Below, one piece after another: positions 24,566-33,278 of a stretch of DNA of 64,000 nucleotides (its first letter is position 1; every line of letters starts with the position of its first letter). This DNA is from Lentzea fradiae (GTDB lineage Bacteria; Actinomycetota; Actinomycetes; Mycobacteriales; Pseudonocardiaceae). Below the pieces are notes generated by a model. It saw only the letters and a program-made list of their open reading frames with translations. It had not been told where the DNA came from and made no database searches. The stretch is from NCBI RefSeq assembly GCF_900100955.1, contig NZ_FNCC01000010.1, forward strand, positions 160,674 through 224,673, given 5' to 3'. A program made the translations under genes and the position numbers.

Positions 24566-25777
24566 ATGGACTTCGCCTTCGACGCCAAGACCGAACAGCT
24601 GCGCGCCACCCTGCTGGAGTTCATGGACTCCCACGTCTACCCGGCCGAAGCCGTCCTGGAGCAGCAGCTGCACGACGCCACCGACCCGTGGCAGCGCCAG
24701 CCGATCATCGCCGACCTCAAGGCCGAGGCCCGCCGCCGCGGCCTGTGGAACCTCTTCCTGCCCGACCCCGAACACGGCGCCGGACTCACCAACCTCCAGT
24801 ACGCGCCGCTCGCCGAGATCGCCGGCCGCAGCCCCCACCTCGCCCCCGAGGCCCTCAACTGCGCCGCCCCCGACACCGGCAACATGGAAGTGCTCGCCAT
24901 GTTCGGCACCGACGAGCAGAAGAAGCAGTGGCTGCGGCCGCTGCTCGACGGCGAGATCCGCTCCGCGTTCTGCATGACCGAACCCGACGTCGCCTCCTCC
25001 GACGCCACCAACATCGCCACCCGCATCGACCGCGACGGCGACGACTACGTCGTCAACGGCCGCAAGTGGTGGTCCTCGGGCGCCATGAACCCCGACTGCG
25101 CCATCTTCATCGTCATGGGCAAGACCGACCCCGACGCCGACCGCCACCGCCAGCAGGCCATGATCCTCGTCCCCCGCGACACCCCCGGCGTCACCGTCAA
25201 ACGCGCCATGCACGTCTTCGGCTACGGCGACCACGCCCACGGCGGCCACGCCGAGATCGTCTTCGACGACGTCCGCGTCCCCGCCGCCAACCTCATCGCC
25301 GGGGAAGGCGAAGGGTTCGCCATCGCCCAGGCCCGCCTCGGCCCCGGCCGCATCCACCACTGCATGCGCCTGATCGGCATGGCCGAACGCGCCCTCGAGC
25401 TGATGTGCCGCCGCGCCGTCTCCCGCGTCGCCTTCGGCAAGCCCATCGCCGCCCAGGGCGTCGTGCAGGAGTGGATCGCCGAGTCCCGCGTCCGCATCGA
25501 ACAGGCCCGACTGCTCGTCCTCAAGACCGCCTGGCTCATGGACACCGTCGGCAACAAGGGCGCCCACACCGAGATCCAGTCCATCAAGATCGGCACCCCC
25601 GCGATGGCCGAATGGGTCATCGACAAGGCCATCCAGGCCCACGGCGCCGGCGGCGTCAGCCAGGACACCCCGCTCGCCGAACTCTGGGTCGCCGCCCGCA
25701 CCCTGCGCCTGGCCGACGGCCCCGACGAGGTCCACCGCATGTCCCTGGCCAAGCGCGAACTCAAGAAGTACCTGTAA
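24566..25777 (+). CDS. Acyl-CoA dehydrogenase, ACAD10/11-like
   Basis: 403 residues from ATG 24566. Domain order is helical-beta-helical: [52 protein letters not shown] (FAD-binding Thr-Glu region), [20 protein letters not shown] and a C-terminal helical domain with [37 protein letters not shown]. It is an FAD enzyme with the HAD and kinase genes in one operon, matching the fused order HAD-APH-ACAD of mammalian ACAD10. Likely substrate: a phosphorylated 4-hydroxyacyl-CoA. A very strong hairpin terminates the operon. Confidence 0.92.
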   Translation: MDFAFDAKTEQLRATLLEFMDSHVYPAEAVLEQQLHDATDPWQRQPIIADLKAEARRRGLWNLFLPDPEHGAGLTNLQYAPLAEIAGRSPHLAPEALNCAAPDTGNMEVLAMFGTDEQKKQWLRPLLDGEIRSAFCMTEPDVASSDATNIATRIDRDGDDYVVNGRKWWSSGAMNPDCAIFIVMGKTDPDADRHRQQAMILVPRDTPGVTVKRAMHVFGYGDHAHGGHAEIVFDDVRVPAANLIAGEGEGFAIAQARLGPGRIHHCMRLIGMAERALELMCRRAVSRVAFGKPIAAQGVVQEWIAESRVRIEQARLLVLKTAWLMDTVGNKGAHTEIQSIKIGTPAMAEWVIDKAIQAHGAGGVSQDTPLAELWVAARTLRLADGPDEVHRMSLAKRELKKYL

Positions 25778-25812
25778 CCCTCAACGCCCACCCCGCACGC
25801 CCACCTCATTCG

Positions 25813-25865
25813 CGCACGCGGGGCCCTTTCGTACTGTGTGACAGTACGAAAGGGCCCCGCGTGCG
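25813..25865. terminator. 25-bp perfect hairpin between convergent genes
   Basis: Arms 25813-25837 and 25841-25865 are perfectly complementary around a 3-base loop GTG (core GGGCCCTTTCGTACTGT). It separates the acyl-CoA dehydrogenase from the convergent poly-gamma-glutamate hydrolase gene, and should stop transcription from both sides. Confidence 0.85.
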
Positions 25866-25897
25866 GTGTGGTGAGGCGCGGCGAGGGGGCGGCGGGG

Positions 25898-26611
25898 TCA
25901 GTTGTTGAGCGCCTCGCGGGCCGCCAGCGCCGCCCGGCAGGCGTGCACGAAGCCCCAGAACACCTCGGTCGTCGTGTGCCGCCGGTCCGACCGCGAGTTC
26001 TCCTCGAACATCGCCGTGCGCAGGGGAGTGGTCAGCTCCAGCTGCCCGCCCTGCCGCGACCGGGTGCGGTTGGCGATGTTCGCCCGGTCGTAGCCGCCCA
26101 GCACCGGGTGGTCCACGGCGTCGATCGTGTGGAACCCGGCGCGGCGCAAAGCGGCGAGCAGCTCCAGGCGCAGCAACGCGTCACGGCCACCGACGAGCAC
26201 CGCCCGGTCGTGGTCCTCCAGGCCCGCCGCCGCCGACGTGCAGCCGTGCAGGCCCAGCGCGTGCTGGGCACCGGAGACGAGAGAACGGGCCACGCGGTCG
26301 TCGCAGTGCGACGAGGTCACGTGCAGCTCGTCGTTCGCGAACGACCGCAGGCCCTCGAACATCCAGTAGTCGTGCGTCTGCCCGATCGGCATCCGCGTCG
26401 ACGGGTGGTACCCCGCGACCGCGACGCACAGCTCCGACGTGCCGACCTCGATGCCGCCGCCGTGCGGGGCGAGCACCACCGACGCGGTGCGGGGCCGGTG
26501 CCGCTTGAACCGGCGCCGGTAGTCCACCCGGTCCACCAGGCGCGGATCGGCGTAGAGGTCGGTGTTGGACGCGTAGACGTCCAGCGCCGCCCACTGGGGC
26601 TGGGATCTCAT
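25898..26611 (-). CDS. Poly-gamma-glutamate hydrolase family protein (DUF867)
   Basis: 237 residues from ATG 26611; the frame upstream is open but lacks family features. Conserved metal-site segments are APHGGGIEVGTSEL, TSSHCDDRVARSLVSGAQHALGLHGC and VLVGGRDALLRLELLAALRRAGFH, as in zinc-dependent phage poly-gamma-glutamate hydrolases such as PghP. The protein would cut gamma-glutamyl bonds. No signal peptide is visible from this start. Its position beside a heat-shock gene is probably incidental. Confidence 0.85.
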   Translation of the reverse strand: MRSQPQWAALDVYASNTDLYADPRLVDRVDYRRRFKRHRPRTASVVLAPHGGGIEVGTSELCVAVAGYHPSTRMPIGQTHDYWMFEGLRSFANDELHVTSSHCDDRVARSLVSGAQHALGLHGCTSAAAGLEDHDRAVLVGGRDALLRLELLAALRRAGFHTIDAVDHPVLGGYDRANIANRTRSRQGGQLELTTPLRTAMFEENSRSDRRHTTTEVFWGFVHACRAALAAREALNN

Positions 26612-26666
26612 GGCGGGCGGAAGCCTACCCGGCCTCACCCGGACGGCCGCCGCCCACCAGGGGCAC

Positions 26667-27098
26667 TCACGCGTCGATCTGCTTGGGCGCCTGCTCGCCC
26701 GCGGTGATCGCGATCTTGCGGGGCTTCGCGCGCTCCGCGACCGGAATGCGCAGCGTCAGCACACCCGCGTCGTACTGGGCGTCGACGTGGTCGGTGTCGA
26801 GGGTGTCGCCCAGGAACAGCTGCCGCGAGAACACGCCCAGCGGCCGCTCCGACACCTGCATCTCCACGTCCGCGCCCACCGGCCGGCGCTCCGCCTTGAC
26901 CGTCAGCACGTTGCGCTCGACGTTCAGCTCGATCGCGTCGGGCGACACGCCCGGAAGGTCGAAGCAGACGACGAACTGGTCCCCGTCGCGGTAGGCGTCC
27001 ATCGGCATCGCCGTGGGACGCGACCACGTGCCCGAACCCCCGAACACCTGCTGCGTCAGGCGGTCCAGCTCACGGAACGGGTCAGTGCGCATCAACAT
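26667..27098 (-). CDS. hsp18: Hsp20/alpha-crystallin small heat shock protein (Hsp18-like)
   Basis: 143 residues from ATG 27098, with AGGAGGTG 5 bases upstream. The alpha-crystallin domain runs from about residue 35 to 125 with the signature [11 protein letters not shown] near its end. [12 protein letters not shown] forms the variable N-terminal arm. It is an ATP-independent holdase chaperone. Two RheA-type operators (27157-27175 and 27184-27202) lie between it and a divergent regulator gene, and the promoter TTGTCA-17-TACAAC on the minus strand overlaps the first operator. This matches the Streptomyces albus rheA-hsp18 switch. Confidence 0.93.
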   Translation of the reverse strand: MLMRTDPFRELDRLTQQVFGGSGTWSRPTAMPMDAYRDGDQFVVCFDLPGVSPDAIELNVERNVLTVKAERRPVGADVEMQVSERPLGVFSRQLFLGDTLDTDHVDAQYDAGVLTLRIPVAERAKPRKIAITAGEQAPKQIDA

Positions 27099-27156
27099 CT
27101 GACACCTCCTGTTTGTCTCTCGCGGACTGTCAATGCGCTGCACCACTGTTGTAGCA

Positions 27157-27175
27157 TGTCGTCGGAACGATGACA
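27157..27175. promoter_or_regulatory. RheA-type operator 1
   Basis: TGTCGTCGGAACGATGACA fits TGTCATC-N5-GATGACA, the S. albus RheA binding site, with one mismatch. It overlaps the -35 (TTGTCA) and spacer of the hsp20 promoter on the minus strand. Confidence 0.75.
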
Positions 27176-27183
27176 ACCCCTGA

Positions 27184-27202
27184 TGTCATCGGAAGGATGA
27201 CA
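27184..27202. promoter_or_regulatory. RheA-type operator 2
   Basis: TGTCATCGGAAGGATGACA is a perfect match to TGTCATC-N5-GATGACA. Its last base is the A of the divergent regulator's start codon, so it would block that gene directly. Centre-to-centre distance to operator 1 is 27 bases. Confidence 0.8.
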
Positions 27203-27780
27203 TGATGACGATGCCACCACACGACAACGACCCGGCCAACGACTACGAGACGGTGCGCGCCGCGGCCGCGCGGCCCGGCAGCGCCACCGAGGTGCTCTCC
27301 GCCCTCATGCTGCTGCGGCAGCTGCGCGACGAGCTGTCCGGCTGGGAGCCCCAGCTCATCGAGGCCGCCAGGGCACTGGGCACCAGCTGGGCCGACCTCG
27401 CCCCCGCCCTCGGCGTCGCCAGCCGCCAGGCCGCCGAGAAGCGGTACCTGCGCGTGCGGCGCACCGAGGACACCGGCACCGGCGACGAACGCGTCCAGGC
27501 CGAACGCGACCGCCGCGCCGGGGACAAAGCCGTCGCCGCCTGGGCGCGGGAGAACGCCGCCGTGCTGCGCACCCTGGCCGCGCAGGTCGGGCCGCACGAC
27601 CCGGCCGTGCAGCGGGCGCTGGGCGGCCAGGACGCCGCGGGCCTGCTCGGCCCCCTGTCGCAGGCAGGGCCGGGGCTGCGCGACGGCCAGCCCGGACTGG
27701 CCCGGCAGATCGACGACATCGGGCGGCAGACCGACCGGCTGCGCACCGCGGCGCTACAGCAGCGTCACCGTCCCGGCTGA
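27202..27780 (+). CDS. rheA: RheA-like HSP18 transcriptional regulator
   Basis: 192 residues from ATG 27202 (further ATGs at 27205 and 27211). A helix-turn-helix is visible at about residues 60-90 (TSWADLAPALGVASRQAAEKRYLRVRR). The C-terminal half is Ala/Arg/Asp-rich and helical. The gene is divergent from hsp20 and its own start codon touches operator 2, as expected for the autoregulated heat-sensitive repressor RheA. It is somewhat shorter than S. albus RheA. The name rests on operator and context more than on sequence. Its 3' end overlaps the LD-carboxypeptidase gene by 27 bases. Confidence 0.75.
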   Translation: MMTMPPHDNDPANDYETVRAAAARPGSATEVLSALMLLRQLRDELSGWEPQLIEAARALGTSWADLAPALGVASRQAAEKRYLRVRRTEDTGTGDERVQAERDRRAGDKAVAAWARENAAVLRTLAAQVGPHDPAVQRALGGQDAAGLLGPLSQAGPGLRDGQPGLARQIDDIGRQTDRLRTAALQQRHRPG

Positions 27781-28602
27781 CGCGTCGAGCTCCGCCGCCA
27801 CCCCCAGCGGCAGCGACCACGACCCGGCGCAGTGGCCGAACCCGAACTCGCCCAGTATCGGCACCCCGAGTCCGGCCAGCCGGTCGTGCAGCACCGCCGC
27901 CACGTCACCGCAGCCCGTCCACGACCCCAGCACGATGCCCGACACCGGCTCGAACCAGCCCGCCCGCAGCAGCTGCGTGAGCAGCCGGTCGAGCCGGTAG
28001 GGCTCCTCGCCCACGTCCTCCAGCAACGCCAGCGACCCCTCCACCGGCCGCGCCCACCGAGGCCCGCCGACCGCCGCCGCCAGCAGCGAGCAGTTCCCGC
28101 CCGTCAGGACCCCGCGCGCCACCCCCGGCACCACCGGCACACCGGAGGTCCACGACCGCGTCCCGTCGAACAGCAGCGCCCGCAGCCGCTGCTGCGCCAG
28201 CGGGTCGTCCACGAAGTCCGCCGTGCCCGGCATCGGCCCGAACACCGTCGCCATCCCCACCGCGTTCAGCTCGGCGTGCAGCACCGTCACGTCCGACGAG
28301 CCCACGAACACCCGCGGCGGCAGGTCCTTCCACGGCACCAGGTCCGTCATCCGCAGGCACCCGTAGCCGCCGCGCACGCAGAACACCGCCGCCACGTCCG
28401 ACCGCCACGCCGCGGTGAACTCCGCGGCCCGCGCCTCGTCCGGCCCCGCCAGGTAGGGCAGCGACCACGGCCGCACCCGCGGCGCCGTCACCTCCAGGCC
28501 CCACGAGCGCAGCACCCCGGCCCCGGCGGTGAGGCGCGGCGCCGCGGCCGGGCCCGCCGGCGACACCAGCGCCACCCGGTCACCCGGCACCAGCGGGGTC
28601 AC
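27754..28602 (-). CDS. LD-carboxypeptidase (peptidase S66)
   Basis: 282 residues from GTG 28602. MccF/LdcA motifs include VALVSPAGPAA, FCVRGGYGCLRMTDLVPW, VGSSDVTVLH with the Ser nucleophile, GGNCSLLAAAVGG, LLEDVGEEPYRLDRLLTQL with the catalytic Glu, and FGFGHC with the His. The family cleaves the tetrapeptide L,D bond in peptidoglycan recycling, or detoxifies microcin C-like peptides. No signal peptide is seen. It lies 10 bases downstream of the S9 peptidase on the same strand, so they are probably cotranscribed. Confidence 0.9.
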   Translation of the reverse strand: MTPLVPGDRVALVSPAGPAAAPRLTAGAGVLRSWGLEVTAPRVRPWSLPYLAGPDEARAAEFTAAWRSDVAAVFCVRGGYGCLRMTDLVPWKDLPPRVFVGSSDVTVLHAELNAVGMATVFGPMPGTADFVDDPLAQQRLRALLFDGTRSWTSGVPVVPGVARGVLTGGNCSLLAAAVGGPRWARPVEGSLALLEDVGEEPYRLDRLLTQLLRAGWFEPVSGIVLGSWTGCGDVAAVLHDRLAGLGVPILGEFGFGHCAGSWSLPLGVAAELDASAGTVTLL

Positions 28603-28612
28603 GGCGACCCCG

Positions 28613-30499
28613 TCACCGCGACAGCTCCAGCACCGGCACGCCCGGCGGCACGAACCCGAACACCTGCCCGTAGAACGACAGCTCCGCCTCCAGCGCCGCC
28701 TTGATCGTCTCCGCCTTGCGGAACCCGTGCTGCTCGCCTTCGAACCGCAGGTACGCGTGCGGGATGCCCGACCCGGCGAGGTCCGCGGCGAAGCGGTCCG
28801 CCTGCTCCGGCGGGCAGATCTCGTCCTCCAGGCCCTGCAGCAGCAGCACCGGGCCCGACACCGACCGCGCCTTCGTCGACGGCGACCGGTCCCGGTAGCG
28901 GTCCGCGGCCTCGGGCATCCTGCCCACCAGGCCCTCCACGTAGCGGGACTCGAAGTCGTGCGTCTCGCCGCCCTCCGACGTCCAGCCCGCCAGGTCCAGG
29001 ATCGGGAACGCCACCATCCCGCACCGGTACACGCCGGTCGAGGTCAGCGACGCCGCCGACGTCCAGCCGCCCGCCGAGCCGCCCCGGATCGCCAGCCGCG
29101 CCGGGTCCGCCGTGCCCTCCTTCGCGAGCTGCTGCGCCACGTGCGCGCAGTCCTCCACGTCCACCACGCCCCACTGCTCGCGCAGCCGCTCCCGGAACGC
29201 CCGCCCGTAGCCGGTCGAGCCGCCGTAGTTCACCGCCACCACGCCGATGCCGCGGCTGGTCAGGTAGGCGATGTCGCTGTCGAGCTTGGGCAGCGCCCTG
29301 CCGGTCGGGCCGCCGTGCACGTGCACCACGTACGGCGGCAGCTCACCCTCCGGTGCCGCGAAGTCCGGGTTCGACGGCGGGTACACGTACGCCGGGATCT
29401 CACCGAACATCCGCTCCTGCGGCACGGGCAGGTACGCGTCGTGCCCGGAGCTCTCGCCGCCGGTCAGGTAGGTCAGCTCCCCGTTGGACAGGTCCAGGCG
29501 CACCACCGCGAACTCGCTGGCCGGACCGGCCGCGCCGCAGACCACCACGCCGTCGCGCACCCACAGCTCCGGCGCCCACGTCGGCAGGTCCGTCTGCACG
29601 TCGGTGACCGTCGCGCTGCGCTCGTCGAGCACCGCCAGGTGCCCCGACCGCACCACCAGGTAGCGGCCCGGCGACAGCGTCGCGAACCAGCGGTTGCCCA
29701 GCCGCCACATCGGCCCGCCCAGCTCCTGCTCGCACGGCGCCAGGTTGCGGCGGCTGCCGTCGGGGGAGATCCGGAACAGGTTCCACCAGCCGTCCGGGTC
29801 GGTCAGCGCCAGCAGTGAGTCGTCCTCCCACTCGAACTGGCACACCGCCTCGGTCTCCGACCCGGACACCACCCGGTGCTGCGAGGACCCGACCTCGGCG
29901 ACGCACAGCTCGGTGCCGTCCCACGGCATCCGCGGGTGGTCCCAGCCGATCCAGGCGAACTTCGTGCCGTCCGGGCTGATCTTCGGGCCCGTCATGAAGT
30001 GGTGCGACGCCCCCAGCACCCGAATCTCACCCGAAGGTGTGATGGCGACGAGGTCGCGGCGCACGTCGGTGCGGGCGTCACCGGTGATGGTCTCCCGCAC
30101 GCACCACACCTCGCCGTCCGGGCCCGCCGACAGGTCGGCGTAGCGGACACCGTGGTGGCGCCGCGGCTGCGGCGTCAGCGCCACCGGCTCGCCCCCGGCC
30201 GGGTCGAACACGTAGACCCGCTGGTCGTCCCAGTGCGTGAACGCCACCCGGTCCTCCGCCAGCACCACGAACGGCCTGCCGCCGTACTCGTGCACCCGGT
30301 TGCGGGCGTTCCACGGCGCGGGCAGCACGTCCACCCCGTCGCGCACCAGCGCCACCCGGCCACCCTCGGCGGGCCTGCTCTCCGCCCACCACACCCTGTC
30401 ACCGTCGAGGCAGGCCCACTGGAACCCACCCCCCGGCTTGGAGGTGTCGCCGGCGCTGATCGGCGAGGTCCACGTCCCGTACGAAGCGATCTTCACCAC
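28613..30499 (-). CDS. S9 family prolyl oligopeptidase/acylaminoacyl peptidase
   Basis: 628 residues from GTG 30499 (a second GTG follows at once). The N-terminal half is a beta-propeller (WVWWAESRP, RVHEYGGRPFVV, KISPDGTKFAWIGWDHPRMPWDGTEL). The C-terminal hydrolase has HGGPTGR, nucleophile GGSAGGW with Ser, acid in LLQGLEDEICPP and His in EGEQHGFRKAE. It should cleave short peptides or acyl-amino acids in the cytosol. The gene is divergent from DUF3090, with 78 bases between them. It leads into the LD-carboxypeptidase. Confidence 0.93.
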   Translation of the reverse strand: MVKIASYGTWTSPISAGDTSKPGGGFQWACLDGDRVWWAESRPAEGGRVALVRDGVDVLPAPWNARNRVHEYGGRPFVVLAEDRVAFTHWDDQRVYVFDPAGGEPVALTPQPRRHHGVRYADLSAGPDGEVWCVRETITGDARTDVRRDLVAITPSGEIRVLGASHHFMTGPKISPDGTKFAWIGWDHPRMPWDGTELCVAEVGSSQHRVVSGSETEAVCQFEWEDDSLLALTDPDGWWNLFRISPDGSRRNLAPCEQELGGPMWRLGNRWFATLSPGRYLVVRSGHLAVLDERSATVTDVQTDLPTWAPELWVRDGVVVCGAAGPASEFAVVRLDLSNGELTYLTGGESSGHDAYLPVPQERMFGEIPAYVYPPSNPDFAAPEGELPPYVVHVHGGPTGRALPKLDSDIAYLTSRGIGVVAVNYGGSTGYGRAFRERLREQWGVVDVEDCAHVAQQLAKEGTADPARLAIRGGSAGGWTSAASLTSTGVYRCGMVAFPILDLAGWTSEGGETHDFESRYVEGLVGRMPEAADRYRDRSPSTKARSVSGPVLLLQGLEDEICPPEQADRFAADLAGSGIPHAYLRFEGEQHGFRKAETIKAALEAELSFYGQVFGFVPPGVPVLELSR

Positions 30500-30577
30500 A
30501 ACCCGACCCTATACGCGGAGTGTTCGGTGGGGGAGGACCTGCCGACGATCTCCGCGTGGCCTAGGGTCGTAGGTGCC

Positions 30578-31144
30578 ATGGCTCGCGTCATTCACGTATT
30601 CCGCGCACCCGACCGGTTCATCGCAGGAACCGTCGGGCAGCCCGGCGACCGCACCTTCTACCTGCAGGCTTCCGAGCAGAGCAGGTTGATCAGCGTCGCG
30701 CTCGAGAAGCAGCAGGTCCAGGTCCTCGCCGAACGCATCGGCTCGCTGCTCGAGGAGGTGCACCGCCGCTTCGGCACCGACGTGCCCGACGACGCACCCC
30801 CCGACGACCTCGACACCGAACCGCTCGAGGTGCCCGTCGAGGAGGAGTTCCGCGTCGGCACCATGGGGCTGGGCTGGGACGCCGAGTCCAAGGCCGTCGT
30901 CATCGAGCTGCTCGCGATCTCCGAGGAGGAGGTCGACGAGGCCGTCGTGCTCGACGACACCGAGGAAGGCCCCGACGCCGTGCGGGTGTTCCTGTCGCCG
31001 TCCGCGGCCCGTGCCTTCGCCGAACGCGCCGACCGCGTCGTCAACGCCGGCCGCAAACCCTGCCCGCTGTGCGCCGAACCGCTCGACCCGGACGGCCACA
31101 TCTGCCCGCGGCAGAACGGCTACCGCCGCACCGAGGAAGACTGA
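30578..31144 (+). CDS. DUF3090 family protein
   Basis: 188 residues from ATG 30578. It begins MARVIHVFRAPDRFIAGTVGQPGDRTFYLQA and ends with a CPLCAEPLDPDGHICPRQNGYRR zinc-ribbon-like tail. Family members are conserved in actinobacteria and sit next to SCO1664-type proteins. The function is unknown. The middle is acidic (EEEVDEAVVLDDTEEGPDAVRV). The next gene starts 2 bases after the stop, so the two are translated as an operon. Confidence 0.93.
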   Translation: MARVIHVFRAPDRFIAGTVGQPGDRTFYLQASEQSRLISVALEKQQVQVLAERIGSLLEEVHRRFGTDVPDDAPPDDLDTEPLEVPVEEEFRVGTMGLGWDAESKAVVIELLAISEEEVDEAVVLDDTEEGPDAVRVFLSPSAARAFAERADRVVNAGRKPCPLCAEPLDPDGHICPRQNGYRRTEED

Positions 31145-31145
31145 C

Positions 31146-31934
31146 GTGGACACCGCCGCGGCCATCGAGTTACTCACCCGCGGCCGCATCGAGGTCGAGG
31201 GCAGGCTCGTCGACGCCTCCAACGCCACGCTGTTCTGCAAGATCTCCCTCGACGGCGTCGACGCCCAGTGCGTCTACAAGCCCGTGCGCGGCGAGCGGCC
31301 GCTGTGGGACTTCCCCGACGGCACCCTCGCCGGCCGTGAGGTGGCCACCTACCTCATCTCGGCCGCCTCGGGCATGGACGTCGTGCCGCCGACGGTGCTG
31401 CGGCCCGGCCCGTTCGGCGACGGCATGGTGCAGCTGTGGGTCGAGACCCGCGAGGAGGACGAGCTCGTCGACATCGTCGGTGTCGACGACGTCAAACCCG
31501 GCTGGATCCCCGTCTTCCACGCCCACGACCGCTTCGGCGACCCGGCCGTGCTCGTGCACGCCGACCACCCGCGCATCGCGCTGATGTCGGCCTTCGACGT
31601 CGTGGTCAACAACGCCGACCGCAAGGGCGGGCACGTCCTGCACGGCGTCGACGGCTCCGTCCACGGCGTCGACCACGGCATCTGCCTGCACGCCGAACCG
31701 AAGCTGCGCACCGTCCTGTGGGGCTGGGCCCGCGAACCGCTGCCCGAGCACGTCCTGGACCCGCTGCGGCGGCTGCGCTCCGCCCTCGCCGGCGACCTGG
31801 GCGAGGCGCTGCACGACCACCTCACCCGCGCCGAGGTCCGCGCCGTCGCCGACCGCGCCGACAAGCTGCTGGCCGCGGGCGTCTACCCCGAACCCTCCGG
31901 CGACTGGCCCGCCATCCCGTGGCCCGCGTTCTGA
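31146..31934 (+). CDS. SCO1664 family protein (PI3/PI4-kinase-like)
   Basis: 262 residues from GTG 31146. It has FCKISLDGVDAQCVYKPVRGERPLWDFPDGTLAGREVATYLIS, a Lys in a nucleotide-binding-like strand, and DVVVNNADRKGGHVLHG with HGVDHGICLH, resembling phosphatidylinositol-kinase and HipA-like catalytic and metal loops. The true substrate is unknown. In many actinobacteria this pair precedes mshC of mycothiol synthesis. Here no mshC follows; the next gene is an unrelated small protein 179 bases later. Confidence 0.92.
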   Translation: MDTAAAIELLTRGRIEVEGRLVDASNATLFCKISLDGVDAQCVYKPVRGERPLWDFPDGTLAGREVATYLISAASGMDVVPPTVLRPGPFGDGMVQLWVETREEDELVDIVGVDDVKPGWIPVFHAHDRFGDPAVLVHADHPRIALMSAFDVVVNNADRKGGHVLHGVDGSVHGVDHGICLHAEPKLRTVLWGWAREPLPEHVLDPLRRLRSALAGDLGEALHDHLTRAEVRAVADRADKLLAAGVYPEPSGDWPAIPWPAF

Positions 31935-32010
31935 CACCCGCGCACACCACCGCACCCGAAAGCGCAGAAAGTCACCACACCCGCACAACGCCACTATTGT
32001 TGATTCGCTG

Positions 32011-32096
32011 TTCAGAATTCGGGCGTTGACGGGCGGATCACCCTGCCCCTATCTTTTGGTTGGCGTTCTGAGCTGCGGAAACGTTCGAATTCTGAA
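32011..32096. promoter_or_regulatory. Promoter flanked by a 17-bp inverted repeat
   Basis: TTCAGAATTCGGGCGTT (32011-32027) and AACGTTCGAATTCTGAA (32080-32096) pair at 15 of 17 positions. Between them lies a promoter, TTGACG (32026-32031), 18 bases, TATCTT (32050-32055). The right arm ends 17 bases before the ATG of the next gene. An operator pair or a leader hairpin is possible. Confidence 0.5.
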
Positions 32097-32113
32097 TGCG
32101 GGACACGGGGGAC

Positions 32114-32542
32114 ATGACTTATTCGGAACGCATCGTCGTGGTCGGGACGGCCGAACTCGGCCCACGCGCCGCCGCCTGCCTGGCACACCGATTCGGCCCG
32201 GTTCACCTGATCGGACCTGGCGCGGACGCGCTCGCCGACATCGGGGTGCGCCGCTACCCGCACGCCACGGTGCGCGACCTCGACCTCGACACCCCGGCGG
32301 TGATCATCGACAACGACGGCGGCCGCCTGCAGCGCCTGGTGTGCGACCGGCTCGTCGTCGTCGGCTGGCCCGTGCCGCTGCTGCCGGCCAACCGGTGGGT
32401 CGTCGACGGCAGGGTCGCCATCGCCGCCGGCAACGACGACCTCGACCTGCTCGGCACCTGCTTCGACAACGCCGGCCTGTGGCGGCCCGCGCTCGCCGAG
32501 TACCAGTTCCGCCGCCAGCAGGCAGCCGGCACCCTGGCCTGA
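32114..32542 (+). CDS. Rossmann-like small protein, unknown function
   Basis: 142 residues from ATG 32114. The N-terminus (RIVVVGTAELGPRAAACLAHRFGPVHLIGPGADAL) looks like the first strand and loop of a Rossmann fold, with GxxxLG instead of GxGxxG. Later parts are VVVGWPVPLLPANRWVVDGRVAIAAGNDDLDLLGTCF and a short C-terminal helix. No family is recognised. It precedes an aminoglycoside-phosphotransferase-like gene by 12 bases and may be cotranscribed with it. Confidence 0.65.
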   Translation: MTYSERIVVVGTAELGPRAAACLAHRFGPVHLIGPGADALADIGVRRYPHATVRDLDLDTPAVIIDNDGGRLQRLVCDRLVVVGWPVPLLPANRWVVDGRVAIAAGNDDLDLLGTCFDNAGLWRPALAEYQFRRQQAAGTLA

Positions 32543-32554
32543 GACCCGCCTCCG

Positions 32555-33268
32555 GTGAGCGGCACGGTGATCGGTGAGGACGCGCGCGCCCGGCTCGTGC
32601 GCCGCTTCGGCGACGGCGTCACCGGCTGGGTCGACGCGCTGCCCGGCCTCGTCGCCCGCCTGGCCGAACGCTGGGACCTCACCGTCACCGCGCACCTGCC
32701 CGGCGGCACCAGCGCCACGTTCCTGTGCGCCACCGCGGTCCTCAAGCTCACCCCCGACCACGACCTGGCCGCCGCCGAGGCACGCGCCCTGACCGCCTGG
32801 GACGCCACCCCCGCCGCGGTCGGGCTGCTCGACACCGACCTGGCCCGCGGCGCGCTGCTGCTCGAACGCCTCGACCCCGGCACCCCGGCGCCCGACCCCG
32901 CCAGGGTGCTGCCGCGGCTGCACATCGCGCCGCCGCAGGGGTTCCCGCCGCTGAGCGCACGCGTCGACTTCCTGTTCGAGACGCTGCTGCCCCGCCGTAC
33001 CGGCACCTACCACGCCGCCGAGCACCGGCGCGCCCGCGAGCTCGCCGCCGACCGGGTCACCCCGGTGCTGCTGCACGGCGACCTGCACCCCGGCAACGTC
33101 CTGCGGGGCCCGCGCGGACCCGTCGCCATCGACCCGCGGCCCTGCGTCGGCGACCCGGCGTTCGACTGGACCGACCTCGTGCACGACGGCTACGACCTGC
33201 ACGGCGCCGACGTCGACCTGGACCGCGTCCACGAGTGGCTCGCCGTCTTCGCCCCCTTCTACGGATAG
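32555..33268 (+). CDS. Aminoglycoside/hydroxyurea resistance kinase-like protein (APH(6)/SPH family)
   Basis: 237 residues from GTG 32555. PF04655-type features: LERWDLTVTAHLPGGTSATFLCA-like opening, then the catalytic loop LHGDLHPGNVLRG and metal-binding PRPCVGDPAFDWTDLVHDG. Streptomycin 6-kinases and hydroxyurea kinases belong here. It could inactivate an aminoglycoside by phosphorylation, but many family members are uncharacterised self-resistance or housekeeping kinases. No biosynthetic gene cluster is adjacent. Confidence 0.82.
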   Translation: MSGTVIGEDARARLVRRFGDGVTGWVDALPGLVARLAERWDLTVTAHLPGGTSATFLCATAVLKLTPDHDLAAAEARALTAWDATPAAVGLLDTDLARGALLLERLDPGTPAPDPARVLPRLHIAPPQGFPPLSARVDFLFETLLPRRTGTYHAAEHRRARELAADRVTPVLLHGDLHPGNVLRGPRGPVAIDPRPCVGDPAFDWTDLVHDGYDLHGADVDLDRVHEWLAVFAPFYG

Positions 33269-33278
33269 GGTCGGCGGC

